Shown in pieces: positions 19,185 through 28,677 of a stretch of 64,000 nt of DNA. Below the pieces are notes generated by a model, which was given only the letters and a program-made list of their open reading frames with translations, did no database searches and had not been told where the DNA came from. The stretch is from Xanthomonas maliensis (GTDB taxonomy: Bacteria > Pseudomonadota > Gammaproteobacteria > Xanthomonadales > Xanthomonadaceae): NCBI RefSeq assembly GCF_009192945.1, contig NZ_NSET01000019.1, positions 124,001 to 188,000 on the forward strand, read 5' to 3'. Within the stretch, counting starts at the first letter, position 1; each line of letters opens with the position of its first letter. Position numbers and translations under genes: made by a program.

Positions 19185-19727
19185 ATGGCCATCCGCAACC
19201 GCATGCCCCCCTGGCATGAAAACTTCAGCCTGCCCAATGGTCGCGTCCTGTTGCTTCGTCCGATCCGGCCGGAGGATGGCCCGCCGCTGCAAGGCGCCTT
19301 CAGCCTGCTGGGACCGGAGGAGATTCGCGCCCGCTTCGTGCGCTCGGCCAGCGAGATCACCCCGGAAATGGTGCAGCGGCTGACCCATCCCAATCCCAAG
19401 AGCGAGATCGTGCTGGTGGCTGCCGAACAACTCCCGCCGGGCGAGGCGCTGGTTGGCGCGGTGGCACGGGCCGCGCTGGTGCCGGGCACCCGCCAGGCCG
19501 AATACACCATCCTGGTCAGCAGCTTCGTGGCCGGCCAGGGCCTGGGCCGGCAGTTGATGCGCAAGCTGGTCAAATGGGCGCGACGCAAATACCTGGACTG
19601 CCTGTACGGCGACGTGCTGCAAAGCAACGTCCCGATGCTGCAGCTGGCCGAATCGCTGGGCTTCAAGCCGCAGCCGCACCCGGACTCGCCCGAACTGGTA
19701 CGCATGGTGCTGGAGCTGGATACCTGA
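19185..19727 (+). CDS. GNAT-family N-acetyltransferase
   Basis: The 180-residue protein opens LPNGRVLLLRPIRPEDGPPL and has a GNAT acetyl-CoA site, FVAGQGLGRQLMRKLVKWAR. The late strands read VLQSNVPMLQLAESLGFK. It resembles the acetyltransferase domain attached to some acyl-CoA synthetase/Pat-type protein acetyltransferases, but stands alone here, so its acceptor may be a protein lysine. I chose the ATG at 19185 because AAGGAATACCC precedes it. The in-frame upstream extension is unrelated. Confidence 0.85.
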   Translation: MAIRNRMPPWHENFSLPNGRVLLLRPIRPEDGPPLQGAFSLLGPEEIRARFVRSASEITPEMVQRLTHPNPKSEIVLVAAEQLPPGEALVGAVARAALVPGTRQAEYTILVSSFVAGQGLGRQLMRKLVKWARRKYLDCLYGDVLQSNVPMLQLAESLGFKPQPHPDSPELVRMVLELDT

Positions 19728-19940
19728 GGCGATCGTCGTCCCCTAGCGCGTGCAGCGACGACCGGCACACCGGCAGCGATTGATCGCCGGACAGTTCCCA
19801 GGCGTACCGCACTGGCCGCCTCGGCCAGGCGGATCACGGTGTCCCCGTCGGCATCCGCCTCCGCCCCCCTGCCCGACAGCCCGACGCGTTCACGCCGGTT
19901 GGACCGGCCGCGCCAGGGGCTCTGTTAAAATCGCCTGCTG

Positions 19941-22900
19941 ATGCCGTCGCCTACCTTCCCTTCCCCGCCGCTGCCCAAGTCTGGCCAGCTCCGCGCCTAC
20001 TGGCGTACTCCCGCTTCTCCGACTGCGCTGGCGTGGTCGATCGCCCGCGCTGCCGAGGCCCATGCCGGCCCGGTGCTGGTGATCGCGCGCGACAACCAAA
20101 GCGCCCACCAGATCGAGTCGGACCTGCACACCCTGCTGGGCGAGCACTCGACGCTGCCGGTCGTGCCGTTTCCCGACTGGGAAACCCTGCCCTACGATCA
20201 GTTCAGCCCACACCCGGAAATCGTCAGCCAGCGGCTGGCCGCGCTGCACCGGCTGCCGGCCCTGCGCCAGGGCGTGGTGGTGGTGCCGGTGCAGACCCTG
20301 CTGCAACGGCTGGCGCCGCTGAGCTACATCGTGGGCGGCAGCTTCGACCTGAAGGTCGGCCAGCGGCTGGACCTGGAAGCGGAGAAGCGCCGGCTGGAAA
20401 GCGCTGGCTACCGCAACGTGCCGCAGGTCATGGACCCGGGCGACTTCGCGGTGCGCGGCGGCCTGCTCGATGTGTTCCCGATGGGCACCGAAGCGCCCCT
20501 GCGCATCGAACTGCTGGACGAGGACATCGATTCGATCCGTGCCTTCGATCCGGAGTCGCAGCGCTCGCTGGACAAGGTCGACGCAGTCAAGCTGCTGCCC
20601 GGACGTGAAGTGCCGATGGACGATGCCAGCGTGGAGCGGGTGCTGGCCTGCCTGCGCGAACGCTTCGACGTGGACACCCGCCGCAGTGCGCTGTACCAGG
20701 ATCTGAAGGCCGGTCTGGCGCCGTCGGGCATCGAGTACTACCTGCCGATGTTCTTCGGCAAGACCGCCACCTTGTTCGACTATCTGCACAAGGATGCCTT
20801 GCCGCTGGTTGCCAGCGGCGTGTCCAACGCCGCCGATGCGTTCTGGAGCCAGGCCCAGCAGCGTTACGAACAGCGCCGGCACGACGTCGAACGCCCGTTG
20901 CTGCCGCCGGATGAGCTGTATCTGTCGCCGGACGCACTGCGCGAGCGGCTCAATGGTCTGGCGCGCATCGAAGTGTGGCCCAGCGACCATCCACGGCTGT
21001 CCGAGGCCGCGCCGTTGGGCGACCAGCCGGTTCCCGCGCTGCCGGTGGCGGCCAAGGACGCGCCGGCCGGTCAGGCGCTGGCAACCTTCCTTCAGCACTA
21101 CCCGGGCCGAGTGCTGGTGGCGGCCGATTCGGCCGGCCGCCGCGAAGCCTTGATGGAAGTGCTGGCCGCCGCGCAGCTCAAGCCGGACGTGGTGGCCGAC
21201 CTGCCTGGCTTCCTGGCCAGCCCGTCGCCGCGTTTCGCCATCGCGGTGGCGCCGCTGGAAGATGGCTTTGCGCTGGACGCACCGCAGATCGCCGTGCTCA
21301 CCGAGCGCCAGCTGTTTCCCGAGCGCGCCAACCAGCCCCGCCGCACGCGGCGGGCCGGCCGCGAGCCGGAAGCGATCATCCGCGACCTGGGCGAGTTGTC
21401 CGAAGGCGCACCGATCGTGCACGAGGATCACGGCGTCGGCCGCTACCGCGGCCTGATCGTGCTCGACGCCGGCGGCATGCCCGGCGAGTTTCTGGAGATC
21501 GAATACGCCAAGGGCGACCGGCTGTACGTGCCGGTCGCGCAGCTGCACCTGATCAGCCGCTACTCCGGCGCCTCGGCCGAGACCGCGCCGCTGCACTCGC
21601 TGGGTGGCGAGCAATGGACCAAGGCCAAGCGCAAGGCCGCCGAGAAAGTGCGCGACGTGGCGGCGGAATTGCTGGAAATCCAGGCCCGCCGGCGCGCCCG
21701 CGCCGGGCTGGCGCTGCAGGTGGACCGCGCCATGTACGAGCCGTTCGCCGCCGGCTTCCCGTTCGAGGAAACCGGCGACCAGCTGGCCGCCATCGATGCC
21801 ACCTTGCGCGACCTGGCCAGCAGCCAGCCGATGGATCGGGTGGTCTGCGGCGATGTCGGCTTCGGCAAGACCGAGGTGGCGGTGCGCGCCGCCTTCGCCG
21901 CGGCCAGCGCCGGCAAGCAGGTGGCGGTGCTGGTGCCGACCACGTTGCTGGCCGAGCAGCACTACCGCAATTTCCGCGACCGCTTCGCCGACTATCCGCT
22001 CAAGGTCGAGGTGTTGTCGCGTTTCAAGAGCACCAAGGAGATCAAGGCCGAGCTGGAAAAGGTCGCCAGCGGCGATATCGACGTGATCGTCGGCACCCAC
22101 CGGCTGCTGCAGCCGGACGTGAAGTTCAAGGATCTGGGCCTGGTCATCGTCGACGAGGAGCAGCGCTTCGGCGTGCGGCAGAAGGAGGCGTTGAAGGCAA
22201 TGCGCGCCAACGTGCACCTGCTGACCCTGACCGCCACGCCGATCCCGCGCACGCTCAACATGGCCATGGCCGGCTTGCGCGACCTGTCGATCATCGCCAC
22301 CCCGCCGCCGAACCGGCTGGCGGTGCAGACCTTCATCACCCAGTGGGACAACGCGCTGCTGCGCGAGGCCTTCCAGCGCGAACTCAGCCGCGGCGGCCAG
22401 TTGTACTTCCTGCACAACGATGTCGAAAGCATCGTGCGCATGCAGCGCGACCTGGCCGAGCTGGTGCCGGAGGCGCGCATCGGCATCGCCCACGGCCAGA
22501 TGCCCGAGCGCGAGCTGGAGCGGGTGATGCTGGATTTCCAGAAGCAGCGCTTCAACGTGCTGCTGTCGACCACGATCATCGAATCGGGCATCGACATCCC
22601 AAACGCCAACACCATCGTCATCAATCGTGCCGACCGCTTCGGCCTGGCCCAGTTGCACCAGCTGCGCGGACGCGTCGGGCGCTCGCACCATCGCGCCTAC
22701 GCCTATCTGGTGGTGCCGGACCGGCGTTCGATCACGCCGGATGCGGAAAAGCGCCTGGAGGCGATCGCCTCGATGGACGAGCTGGGCGCCGGCTTCACCC
22801 TGGCGACCCACGATCTGGAAATCCGCGGTGCCGGCGAACTGCTGGGCGAGGACCAGAGCGGCCAGATGGCCGAGGTCGGCTTCAGCCTGTACACCGAACT

Positions 22901-23408
22901 GCTCGAGCGCGCGGTGCGCAGCATCAAACAGGGCAAGCTGCCGGACCTGGATGCCGGCGAAGAGGTGCGCGGTGCCGAGGTCGAATTGCACGTGCCGTCG
23001 CTGATCCCGGAAGACTATCTGCCCGACGTCCATACGCGCCTGACCCTCTACAAACGCATCTCCAGCGCACGCGACAGCGAGGCGCTGCGCGAGTTGCAGG
23101 TGGAGATGATCGACCGCTTCGGCCTGCTGCCGGATCCGGTCAAACATCTGTTCGCCATTGCCGAGCTCAAACTACAGGCCAATACGCTGGGCGTGCGCAA
23201 GCTCGACCTCGGCGATAGCGGCGGACGCCTGGTGTTCGAGGCCAAGCCGTCGATCGACCCGATGGCGGTGATCCAGATGATCCAGAAGCAGCCCAAGCTG
23301 TATGCGATGGATGGCCCGGACAAGCTGCGCATCAAATTGCCGCTGCCCGAGCCGGCCGATCGCTTCAATGCGGCGCGAGGCTTGCTGACGGCGCTGGCGC
23401 CGCATTAG
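19941..23408 (+). CDS. mfd: Transcription-repair coupling factor Mfd
   Basis: The 1155-residue DNA translocase removes RNA polymerase stalled at lesions and recruits UvrA. The UvrB-like N-terminal region includes VPFPDWETLPYDQFSPHPEI. The RNA-polymerase-interaction domain follows at about residues 475-545 (VHEDHGVGRYRGL, EYAKGDRLYVPV). RecG-like motors come next: Walker A in CGDVGFGKTEVA, the DEEQ box in VIVDEEQRFGVRQ, TATPIPRTL, and LLSTTIIESGIDIP. The TRCF C-terminal domain closes it. The TAG stop at 23406-23408 overlaps the first bases of a fold-back repeat element. Confidence 0.97.
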   Translation: MPSPTFPSPPLPKSGQLRAYWRTPASPTALAWSIARAAEAHAGPVLVIARDNQSAHQIESDLHTLLGEHSTLPVVPFPDWETLPYDQFSPHPEIVSQRLAALHRLPALRQGVVVVPVQTLLQRLAPLSYIVGGSFDLKVGQRLDLEAEKRRLESAGYRNVPQVMDPGDFAVRGGLLDVFPMGTEAPLRIELLDEDIDSIRAFDPESQRSLDKVDAVKLLPGREVPMDDASVERVLACLRERFDVDTRRSALYQDLKAGLAPSGIEYYLPMFFGKTATLFDYLHKDALPLVASGVSNAADAFWSQAQQRYEQRRHDVERPLLPPDELYLSPDALRERLNGLARIEVWPSDHPRLSEAAPLGDQPVPALPVAAKDAPAGQALATFLQHYPGRVLVAADSAGRREALMEVLAAAQLKPDVVADLPGFLASPSPRFAIAVAPLEDGFALDAPQIAVLTERQLFPERANQPRRTRRAGREPEAIIRDLGELSEGAPIVHEDHGVGRYRGLIVLDAGGMPGEFLEIEYAKGDRLYVPVAQLHLISRYSGASAETAPLHSLGGEQWTKAKRKAAEKVRDVAAELLEIQARRRARAGLALQVDRAMYEPFAAGFPFEETGDQLAAIDATLRDLASSQPMDRVVCGDVGFGKTEVAVRAAFAAASAGKQVAVLVPTTLLAEQHYRNFRDRFADYPLKVEVLSRFKSTKEIKAELEKVASGDIDVIVGTHRLLQPDVKFKDLGLVIVDEEQRFGVRQKEALKAMRANVHLLTLTATPIPRTLNMAMAGLRDLSIIATPPPNRLAVQTFITQWDNALLREAFQRELSRGGQLYFLHNDVESIVRMQRDLAELVPEARIGIAHGQMPERELERVMLDFQKQRFNVLLSTTIIESGIDIPNANTIVINRADRFGLAQLHQLRGRVGRSHHRAYAYLVVPDRRSITPDAEKRLEAIASMDELGAGFTLATHDLEIRGAGELLGEDQSGQMAEVGFSLYTELLERAVRSIKQGKLPDLDAGEEVRGAEVELHVPSLIPEDYLPDVHTRLTLYKRISSARDSEALRELQVEMIDRFGLLPDPVKHLFAIAELKLQANTLGVRKLDLGDSGGRLVFEAKPSIDPMAVIQMIQKQPKLYAMDGPDKLRIKLPLPEPADRFNAARGLLTALAPH

Positions 23409-23549
23409 AGCGGCTAACAAAACGTAGCGAGCAGCCGTCAGGTGGGCGCGGACGGCGCGCAGGAACCGCAGTGTACGAGTGGTCCATGAGGATTCCGAGC
23501 ACCGGCCGCGCCCGCCTGGCGGCTGCGCAGTAGTTTTATTATCTGCTCT
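23407..23549. repeat. MITE-like fold-back element of 143 bp, abutting the mfd stop codon
   Basis: Long inverted repeats bound this noncoding element. The outer ends are AGAGCGGCTAACAAAAC (23407-23423) and, read inward from the other side, AGAGCAGATAATAAAAC. The similarity continues inward for about 45 bp on each arm (GCAGCCGTCAGGTGGGCGCGG against GCAGCCGCCAGGCGGGCGCGG). The whole element could fold into one hairpin. There is no coding capacity. As RNA it could act as a terminator or stabiliser for mfd mRNA. That it is a family of many genomic copies is inference. Confidence 0.78.
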
Positions 23550-23567
23550 TAGTCGCCACCATCGCGA

Positions 23568-23591
23568 TGCCCGTGCCCGTGCCCGTGCCCG
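23568..23591. repeat. Tandem hexamer repeat, (TGCCCG)x4
   Basis: Four perfect head-to-tail copies of TGCCCG lie just after the fold-back element in noncoding DNA. It is a simple-sequence tract that could vary in copy number between strains. The surrounding 23550-23990 holds no gene I can support. Confidence 0.8.
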
Positions 23592-23992
23592 CGGCTGCCG
23601 GGGCGACTGGCGCGCTTGTGCAGTGACGGAGGTCTGCCAAGGGCGGCCGCCGTCTGCTGTGTGAAACCATTGAGCCACGCGCTCGGGGATCGCGCGGCCG
23701 GCAACGCAGACGCGGCTCGGCATGACAGGGCGCCGCCTGCCGTCATCCGATTCTGCTGACCCAAGACCCCAGCCGTTCCAGGGTCGACCCACCGCTCTCT
23801 CCTACGCCACACCGCGGCTACCGCGACTGCGGCCTTTGCCTGCTCTTGGCCTGCCCTCGGCAACGCGTCGATGAACGAGCGCCCCTGATTGCGCTCGTTT
23901 GCTTAGCACATCAGCACGTTTCAACAAAGCTGAGCCATTAACCCGCCAGAGGTGATCGAATTCGCAAAACCATCATCGTGATGAATTTTGCC

Positions 23993-24018
23993 TAAATATT
24001 CCTGCCGCGCGCCGATAC
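23993..24018 (+). promoter_or_regulatory. Sigma-28 (FliA) type promoter of the chemosensory operon
   Basis: TAAATATT (23993-24000), a 10-bp spacer and GCCGATAC (24011-24018) closely match the flagellar sigma-28 consensus TAAAGTTT-N11-GCCGATAA. Transcription would start near 24025, about 95 nt before the STAS gene. This ties the operon to the flagellar regulon, pending promoter mapping. Confidence 0.75.
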
Positions 24019-24119
24019 CTGCATAGACCGATCGGCTCGTGTGCGCTGTGGCGCCTGCGGCACCGACCGCTCTCCTCCCGCGTCATGGCACCCAGCGCAC
24101 CACCGCCCCCGAGGCACCG

Positions 24120-24449
24120 ATGAACATCCTATTGCCCGACCTGCCCGCCCCACTGACGCTCGCCCTCGAAGGCGAGATGACCATCCGTCGCGCGGCCGAA
24201 CTCAAGCCCCTGCTGGAGCCGGCACTGGCGCATCCGGGTGGCGTGCGGCTGGACCTGGCGGCGGTTAGCGAGATCGACACCACTGGCCTACAGCTGCTGT
24301 TGGCGACCAAGCAGGCCATCCAGGCCGATGGACGGCCGTTCTCGCTCACCGATTCCAGCCGCGCCGTGGTGGACGTGATGGAACTGCTCGGCCTGCTGGA
24401 GACGCTGTATCCGCACGCAGCCACCGGGCTGGACGAACGCCTGCACTGA
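24120..24449 (+). CDS. STAS-domain protein, first gene of the chemosensory operon
   Basis: The 109-residue single-domain protein resembles SpoIIAA-type anti-sigma-factor antagonists (LALEGEMTIRRAAELKPLL, VRLDLAAVSEIDTTGLQLLL). The conserved phosphorylatable Ser position in the DxSGL-type loop reads DTTGLQLL, with Thr there, so phosphorylation remains possible. STAS proteins bind partner kinases or receptors; here it precedes cheA by 14 bp. Its role in signalling is unknown. I chose the ATG at 24120 for the family-like N-terminus. Confidence 0.85.
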   Translation: MNILLPDLPAPLTLALEGEMTIRRAAELKPLLEPALAHPGGVRLDLAAVSEIDTTGLQLLLATKQAIQADGRPFSLTDSSRAVVDVMELLGLLETLYPHAATGLDERLH

Positions 24450-24463
24450 GGGACGGCGCCGCA

Positions 24464-26455
24464 ATGGATATGACCCAATTGATGCAGACTTTCCTGGCGG
24501 AGAGCCGGGATCTGCTCGAAGACATGGAACGCCACCTGCTACAGGCCGAGCGTGGCGAAGCAGCACCGGATGCGGTCAATGCGATCTTCCGCGCCGCCCA
24601 CACCATCAAGGGCTCCGGCGGTCTGTTCGACCTGCCGCAACTGGTGGGCTTCACCCATGTGGTGGAGAGCGTGCTGGATCTGGTGCGCGAGGACAAGCTG
24701 ACCCTGCAATCGGAACTGATCGCGCTGCTGCTGGTGTGCTGCGATCATATCCATGCGCTGGTCGAGACCGCTGCCGATCCCAGCCATGCCGACCCGGCCG
24801 CGCTGGCCGCCGAGGCCGAGCCGTTGCTGGCGCAACTGCAAACCTATCTGCAAGGAGCGGCCTGCGGCACGACCGCCGAGGCGATCCAGCGCAGCACGCC
24901 GGAAAAGCAGAGCGGCTACTGGCGTATCACCCTGAAACTGTTCGCCGACGCGCTGCGCTTCGGCAATTCGCCGCTGAAGCTGATCCGTAATCTGCGCGGC
25001 CTGGGCTCGGTCGAATCGGTGCGAACCGACGCCAGCCAGTTGCCCGCGTTTGCCGAGCTGGATCCGGAAGCCAACTACCTCGGCTTCGAAATCCTGCTGC
25101 GTGCCGATGCCGATCGCGCGGCGATCGAGGACGTGTTCGAATTCGTACGCGAAGACTGCGACCTGGAGATCGTCGCACTGCCACTGCCTGGCAGCGCCGA
25201 AGCCCAGGCGGCGGCCGTGCCAGCCGTCGCACCGCCGCCCCACCCCGCCGTGGCAGCCACCACGCCGGCACGCGCGACGCCGGACGCTGCCCGTCATGCC
25301 GAAGCGCGCTCCATCCGCGTGGATGCCGACAAGCTCGATCGCATGATCGATCTGGTTGGCGAACTGATCATCGCCGTCGCCAGCACCGGCGCCAATGCCC
25401 AGCGCACCGGCGATGCGCAATTGCTGGAATCGGCCTCGATCCTGGCTGGCCTGGTCGAAGACGTGCGCGAGAGCGCCTTGCAACTGCGCATGGTCAAGAT
25501 CGGCGGCACCTTCAGTCGCTTCCAGCGCGTGGTGCACGACGTCGCGCGCGAGCTGGGCAAGGACATCGCGCTGGTGGTGGCCGGCGAAGACACCGAACTG
25601 GACAAGTCGGTGGTGGAAAAGATCGGCGACCCGCTCACGCATCTGGTCCGCAACGCGATGGACCACGGCATCGAACCGGCCGAGGTGCGCGTGGCGCGCG
25701 GCAAGCCCGCGCGCGGCACCGTCGGGCTCAATGCCTATCACGACTCCGGCAGCATCGTCATCGAGATCACCGACGATGGTGGCGGTCTGAACCGCGACAA
25801 GATCCTGGCAAAGGCGGTGGAGCGTGGCCTGGTCGAACCCGGCCGCCAGCTCAGCGATCGCGAAGTGTTCGCGATGATCTTCGAGCCCGGCTTCTCCACC
25901 GCCGAAAAGGTCACCAACCTGTCTGGCCGCGGCGTCGGCATGGACGTGGTCAAGCGCAACATCACCGCATTGCGCGGCACCGTGGAGATCGACAGCACCG
26001 CCGGTGTGGGCACCACCATTTCGGTGCGCCTGCCGCTGACGCTGGCGATCATCAATGGCTTCCAGGTCGGGGTGGGCAAGTCGGTGTTCGTGGTGCCGCT
26101 GGACCTGGTGGAGGAGTGCGTGGAATTCACTCCCAACTATGCCAGCGACTACATCGACCTGCGCGGCACCGTGCTGCCTTATGTGCGCCTGCGCGAGCTG
26201 TTCGCACTCGGCGGCAAGACGCCGGTACGCGAGAGCATCGTGGTCATCCGCCAAGGATCGCAGCGCTTCGGCCTGGTGGTCGACACCTTGCTCGGCGAAT
26301 GGCAGACCGTCATCAAACCGTTGTCCAAGGTCTTCGCACAGGCCAAGGGCATCAGTGGCTCGAGCATCCTCGGCAGCGGCGAGGTCGCGCTGATTCTCGA
26401 CATTGCCAGCCTTATCCAGCAGTTGCAGCCCAGCCAGGACGCCCTGGCAGCCTGA
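24464..26455 (+). CDS. cheA: Chemotaxis histidine kinase CheA
   Basis: The 663-residue kinase has an N-terminal Hpt domain with phospho-acceptor His46 in FRAAHTIKGSGG. A regulator-docking region lies at about residues 145-235. The dimerisation domain follows (residues about 275-345), then the ATPase domain (HLVRNAMDHGIEP, ITDDGGGLNRDKI, SGRGVGMDVVKRNI). The C-terminal CheW-like domain starts near residue 525. There is no fused receiver. It should phosphorylate CheB and the receiver-EAL protein encoded downstream. No separate cheY lies in this cluster. Confidence 0.95.
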   Translation: MDMTQLMQTFLAESRDLLEDMERHLLQAERGEAAPDAVNAIFRAAHTIKGSGGLFDLPQLVGFTHVVESVLDLVREDKLTLQSELIALLLVCCDHIHALVETAADPSHADPAALAAEAEPLLAQLQTYLQGAACGTTAEAIQRSTPEKQSGYWRITLKLFADALRFGNSPLKLIRNLRGLGSVESVRTDASQLPAFAELDPEANYLGFEILLRADADRAAIEDVFEFVREDCDLEIVALPLPGSAEAQAAAVPAVAPPPHPAVAATTPARATPDAARHAEARSIRVDADKLDRMIDLVGELIIAVASTGANAQRTGDAQLLESASILAGLVEDVRESALQLRMVKIGGTFSRFQRVVHDVARELGKDIALVVAGEDTELDKSVVEKIGDPLTHLVRNAMDHGIEPAEVRVARGKPARGTVGLNAYHDSGSIVIEITDDGGGLNRDKILAKAVERGLVEPGRQLSDREVFAMIFEPGFSTAEKVTNLSGRGVGMDVVKRNITALRGTVEIDSTAGVGTTISVRLPLTLAIINGFQVGVGKSVFVVPLDLVEECVEFTPNYASDYIDLRGTVLPYVRLRELFALGGKTPVRESIVVIRQGSQRFGLVVDTLLGEWQTVIKPLSKVFAQAKGISGSSILGSGEVALILDIASLIQQLQPSQDALAA

Positions 26456-26514
26456 GCCTCACCGTTCGTCCAACCATCGTGTCCGTTCTTGCCTGACATC
26501 AGGAAGCCGTCGCC

Positions 26515-28668
26515 ATGTCGCACCGTGTTCCCGCCGCCACCCAATTGTGGCTCACTGCCGCCGTCGCCATCGCTCTCCCCGTGGGCGCGAGTGCGATCGG
26601 CATCGCCTTGTCACTCTCGCCCGGCGTGCTGCTGACCGGCATCGTGCTGGCCGCGTTGACCGGTGGCGCACTGCTCGCCTGGGCAGTGCGCACCGCTGCC
26701 GACACGCTACAGCTGGCGACCACGACGCTGGAAGCCTTCGCGCAAGGCAACTTCGAGTTGGCCTTGCCGCAGGTCCGCGATGACCAGTCCAGCGATGTGC
26801 TGCGTGCGCTACGCAAGCTGCAAAGCGGCGTCCGGCACGTGAACGACGAGATCCATCGGGTCTCGCGCGAGCACGACGCCGGCGACATCGACGTGCGCAT
26901 CGACGTCACCCGCTTCGATGGCGACTTCCGCGGCATGGGCGAAGGTATCAATCGCATGGTTGCCAGCCACATTGCGGTGAAGAAACAGGCGATGGCCTGC
27001 GTGGCCGAGTTCGGCCGTGGCAACTTCGCCGCCGAACTGGAACGCTTGCCCGGCAAGAAGGCCTTCATCAACGAGATCGTCGACCAGATCCGCGGCAACC
27101 TCACCGGCATGGTCGCCGAGGTCAACCGCATGTCGGCCGAACACGATGCCGGCGATATCGACGTCGTCATCGACCCGCAGCGCTTCACCGGCGACTTCCG
27201 TCGCATGGCAGAAAGCATCAATGCCATGGTCGCCAGCCATATCGCGGTCAAGAAGCAGGCGATCGCCTGCGTCGAGGAGTTCGGCCGCGGCAACTTCACC
27301 GCCGAGCTGCCGCTGCTGCCGGGCAAGAAGCGCTTCATCAACGAGACCATCGAGCGGGTGCGCGGCAACCTGACCGGCTTGATCCGCGAGATCAACCGCA
27401 TGTCGGCCGAACACGAAGCCGGCGACATCGACGTGGTGATCGACACCAGCCGCTTCGATGGCGACTTTCGCACCATGGCTGCCGGCATCAACCAGATGGT
27501 CGGCGCGCATATCGCGGTCAAGAAGCTGGCGATGGGCGTGGTGGCTGAATTCGGTCGCGGCAACTTCGACGCGCCGCTGGCGCAGCTGCCGGGCAAGAAG
27601 GCCTTCATCAACGAGACGGTGGAGCGTGCGCGCGGCAACCTGCGCAGCATTTCCGAAGTGATCCAGGTAATGGGCGCGATGGCCGACGGCGATCTGACCC
27701 ACACCGTGGAAGGCCGCTACGAAGGCGCATTCGCCGACATGCAGCGCTACGTCAACACCACCATGCGTCGGCTGACCGAAATCGTCGACGAGGTGAACCG
27801 CAACGCCGAGAACCTGGCCAGCGCATCGGAAGAAGTCAGCGCCACCGCACAAGCGCTGGCGCAGGCCGCCAGCGAGCAGGCCGCCGGTGTCGAGGAAACC
27901 AGCGCTTCGCTCGAGCAGATGACTGCCTCGATCGCGCAGAACACCGAGAACGCACGCATCACCGACAGCATGGCGGCCAAGGCGGCGACCGAAGCCTCCG
28001 ATGGCGGCGACACCGTGCGCGCCACCGTGGTGGCGATGAAGGACATCGCCAAGAAGATCGGCATCATCGACGACATCGCCTATCAGACCAATCTGCTGGC
28101 CTTGAACGCGGCGATCGAAGCCGCGCGCGCCGGCGAGCATGGCAAGGGCTTTGCGGTGGTGGCGGCGGAAGTGCGCAAGCTGGCCGAACGCAGCCAGGTC
28201 GCCGCGCAGGAGATCGGCGAGGTCGCCGAATCCAGCGTGCAATTGGCCGAACGTGCCGGCCGCGTGCTCGGCGAGATGGTGCCGTCGATCCGCCGCACCT
28301 CCGACCTGGTGCAGGAAATCGCGGCGGCCTCCGAGGAACAGACCGCCGGCGTCAGCCAGATCAACACCGCTGTCGGTCAGTTGAACCAGACCACCCAGTC
28401 GGCAGCGGCCAATGCCGAAGAACTGGCGGCGACCTCGGAGGAAATGAGTGCGCAGGCCGAGCAGTTGCAGCAGTTGATGGGCTTCTTCCGGCTTGCCGGC
28501 GACAGCCACGGCGCCAGCGCCGTCCGGCCGACCGCCGCACGGCGCGCGGTCCAGACCAGCAGCTATGCATCGCCCAACGTCGCTCACCGGCGCAGCAACG
28601 TCCGTCCGATCGGCGTGGCAGCGGCAGGCGCCGAAGCCATCGACGAAAGCCAGTTCGCCAGCTTCTGA
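26515..28668 (+). CDS. Methyl-accepting chemotaxis protein with tandem HAMP-like repeats and no periplasmic sensor domain
   Basis: The 717-residue protein has two adjacent membrane helices (about residues 10-33 and 37-58) with almost no periplasmic loop. Three near-identical 90-residue modules follow, each with EFGRGNF (E at residues about 165, 255, 345), LPGKK-FINE and AGDID-VID. A degenerate module (FAQGNF) precedes them and a final HAMP ([15 protein letters not shown]) comes after. The signalling hairpin holds [29 protein letters not shown]. The C-terminus carries no CheR-tether pentapeptide. It may sense membrane state or cytoplasmic input rather than an external ligand. AGGAAG precedes the start. 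Confidence 0.93.
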   Translation: MSHRVPAATQLWLTAAVAIALPVGASAIGIALSLSPGVLLTGIVLAALTGGALLAWAVRTAADTLQLATTTLEAFAQGNFELALPQVRDDQSSDVLRALRKLQSGVRHVNDEIHRVSREHDAGDIDVRIDVTRFDGDFRGMGEGINRMVASHIAVKKQAMACVAEFGRGNFAAELERLPGKKAFINEIVDQIRGNLTGMVAEVNRMSAEHDAGDIDVVIDPQRFTGDFRRMAESINAMVASHIAVKKQAIACVEEFGRGNFTAELPLLPGKKRFINETIERVRGNLTGLIREINRMSAEHEAGDIDVVIDTSRFDGDFRTMAAGINQMVGAHIAVKKLAMGVVAEFGRGNFDAPLAQLPGKKAFINETVERARGNLRSISEVIQVMGAMADGDLTHTVEGRYEGAFADMQRYVNTTMRRLTEIVDEVNRNAENLASASEEVSATAQALAQAASEQAAGVEETSASLEQMTASIAQNTENARITDSMAAKAATEASDGGDTVRATVVAMKDIAKKIGIIDDIAYQTNLLALNAAIEAARAGEHGKGFAVVAAEVRKLAERSQVAAQEIGEVAESSVQLAERAGRVLGEMVPSIRRTSDLVQEIAAASEEQTAGVSQINTAVGQLNQTTQSAAANAEELAATSEEMSAQAEQLQQLMGFFRLAGDSHGASAVRPTAARRAVQTSSYASPNVAHRRSNVRPIGVAAAGAEAIDESQFASF

Positions 28669-28677
28669 GGCCAGACC

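Noticed and set aside
19890-23147. 1085-codon open frame on the minus strand opposite mfd
   Set aside because: mfd is complete and well conserved on the plus strand. The antisense frame has repetitive Gln/His/Arg-rich low-complexity sequence, typical of GC-driven shadow frames.
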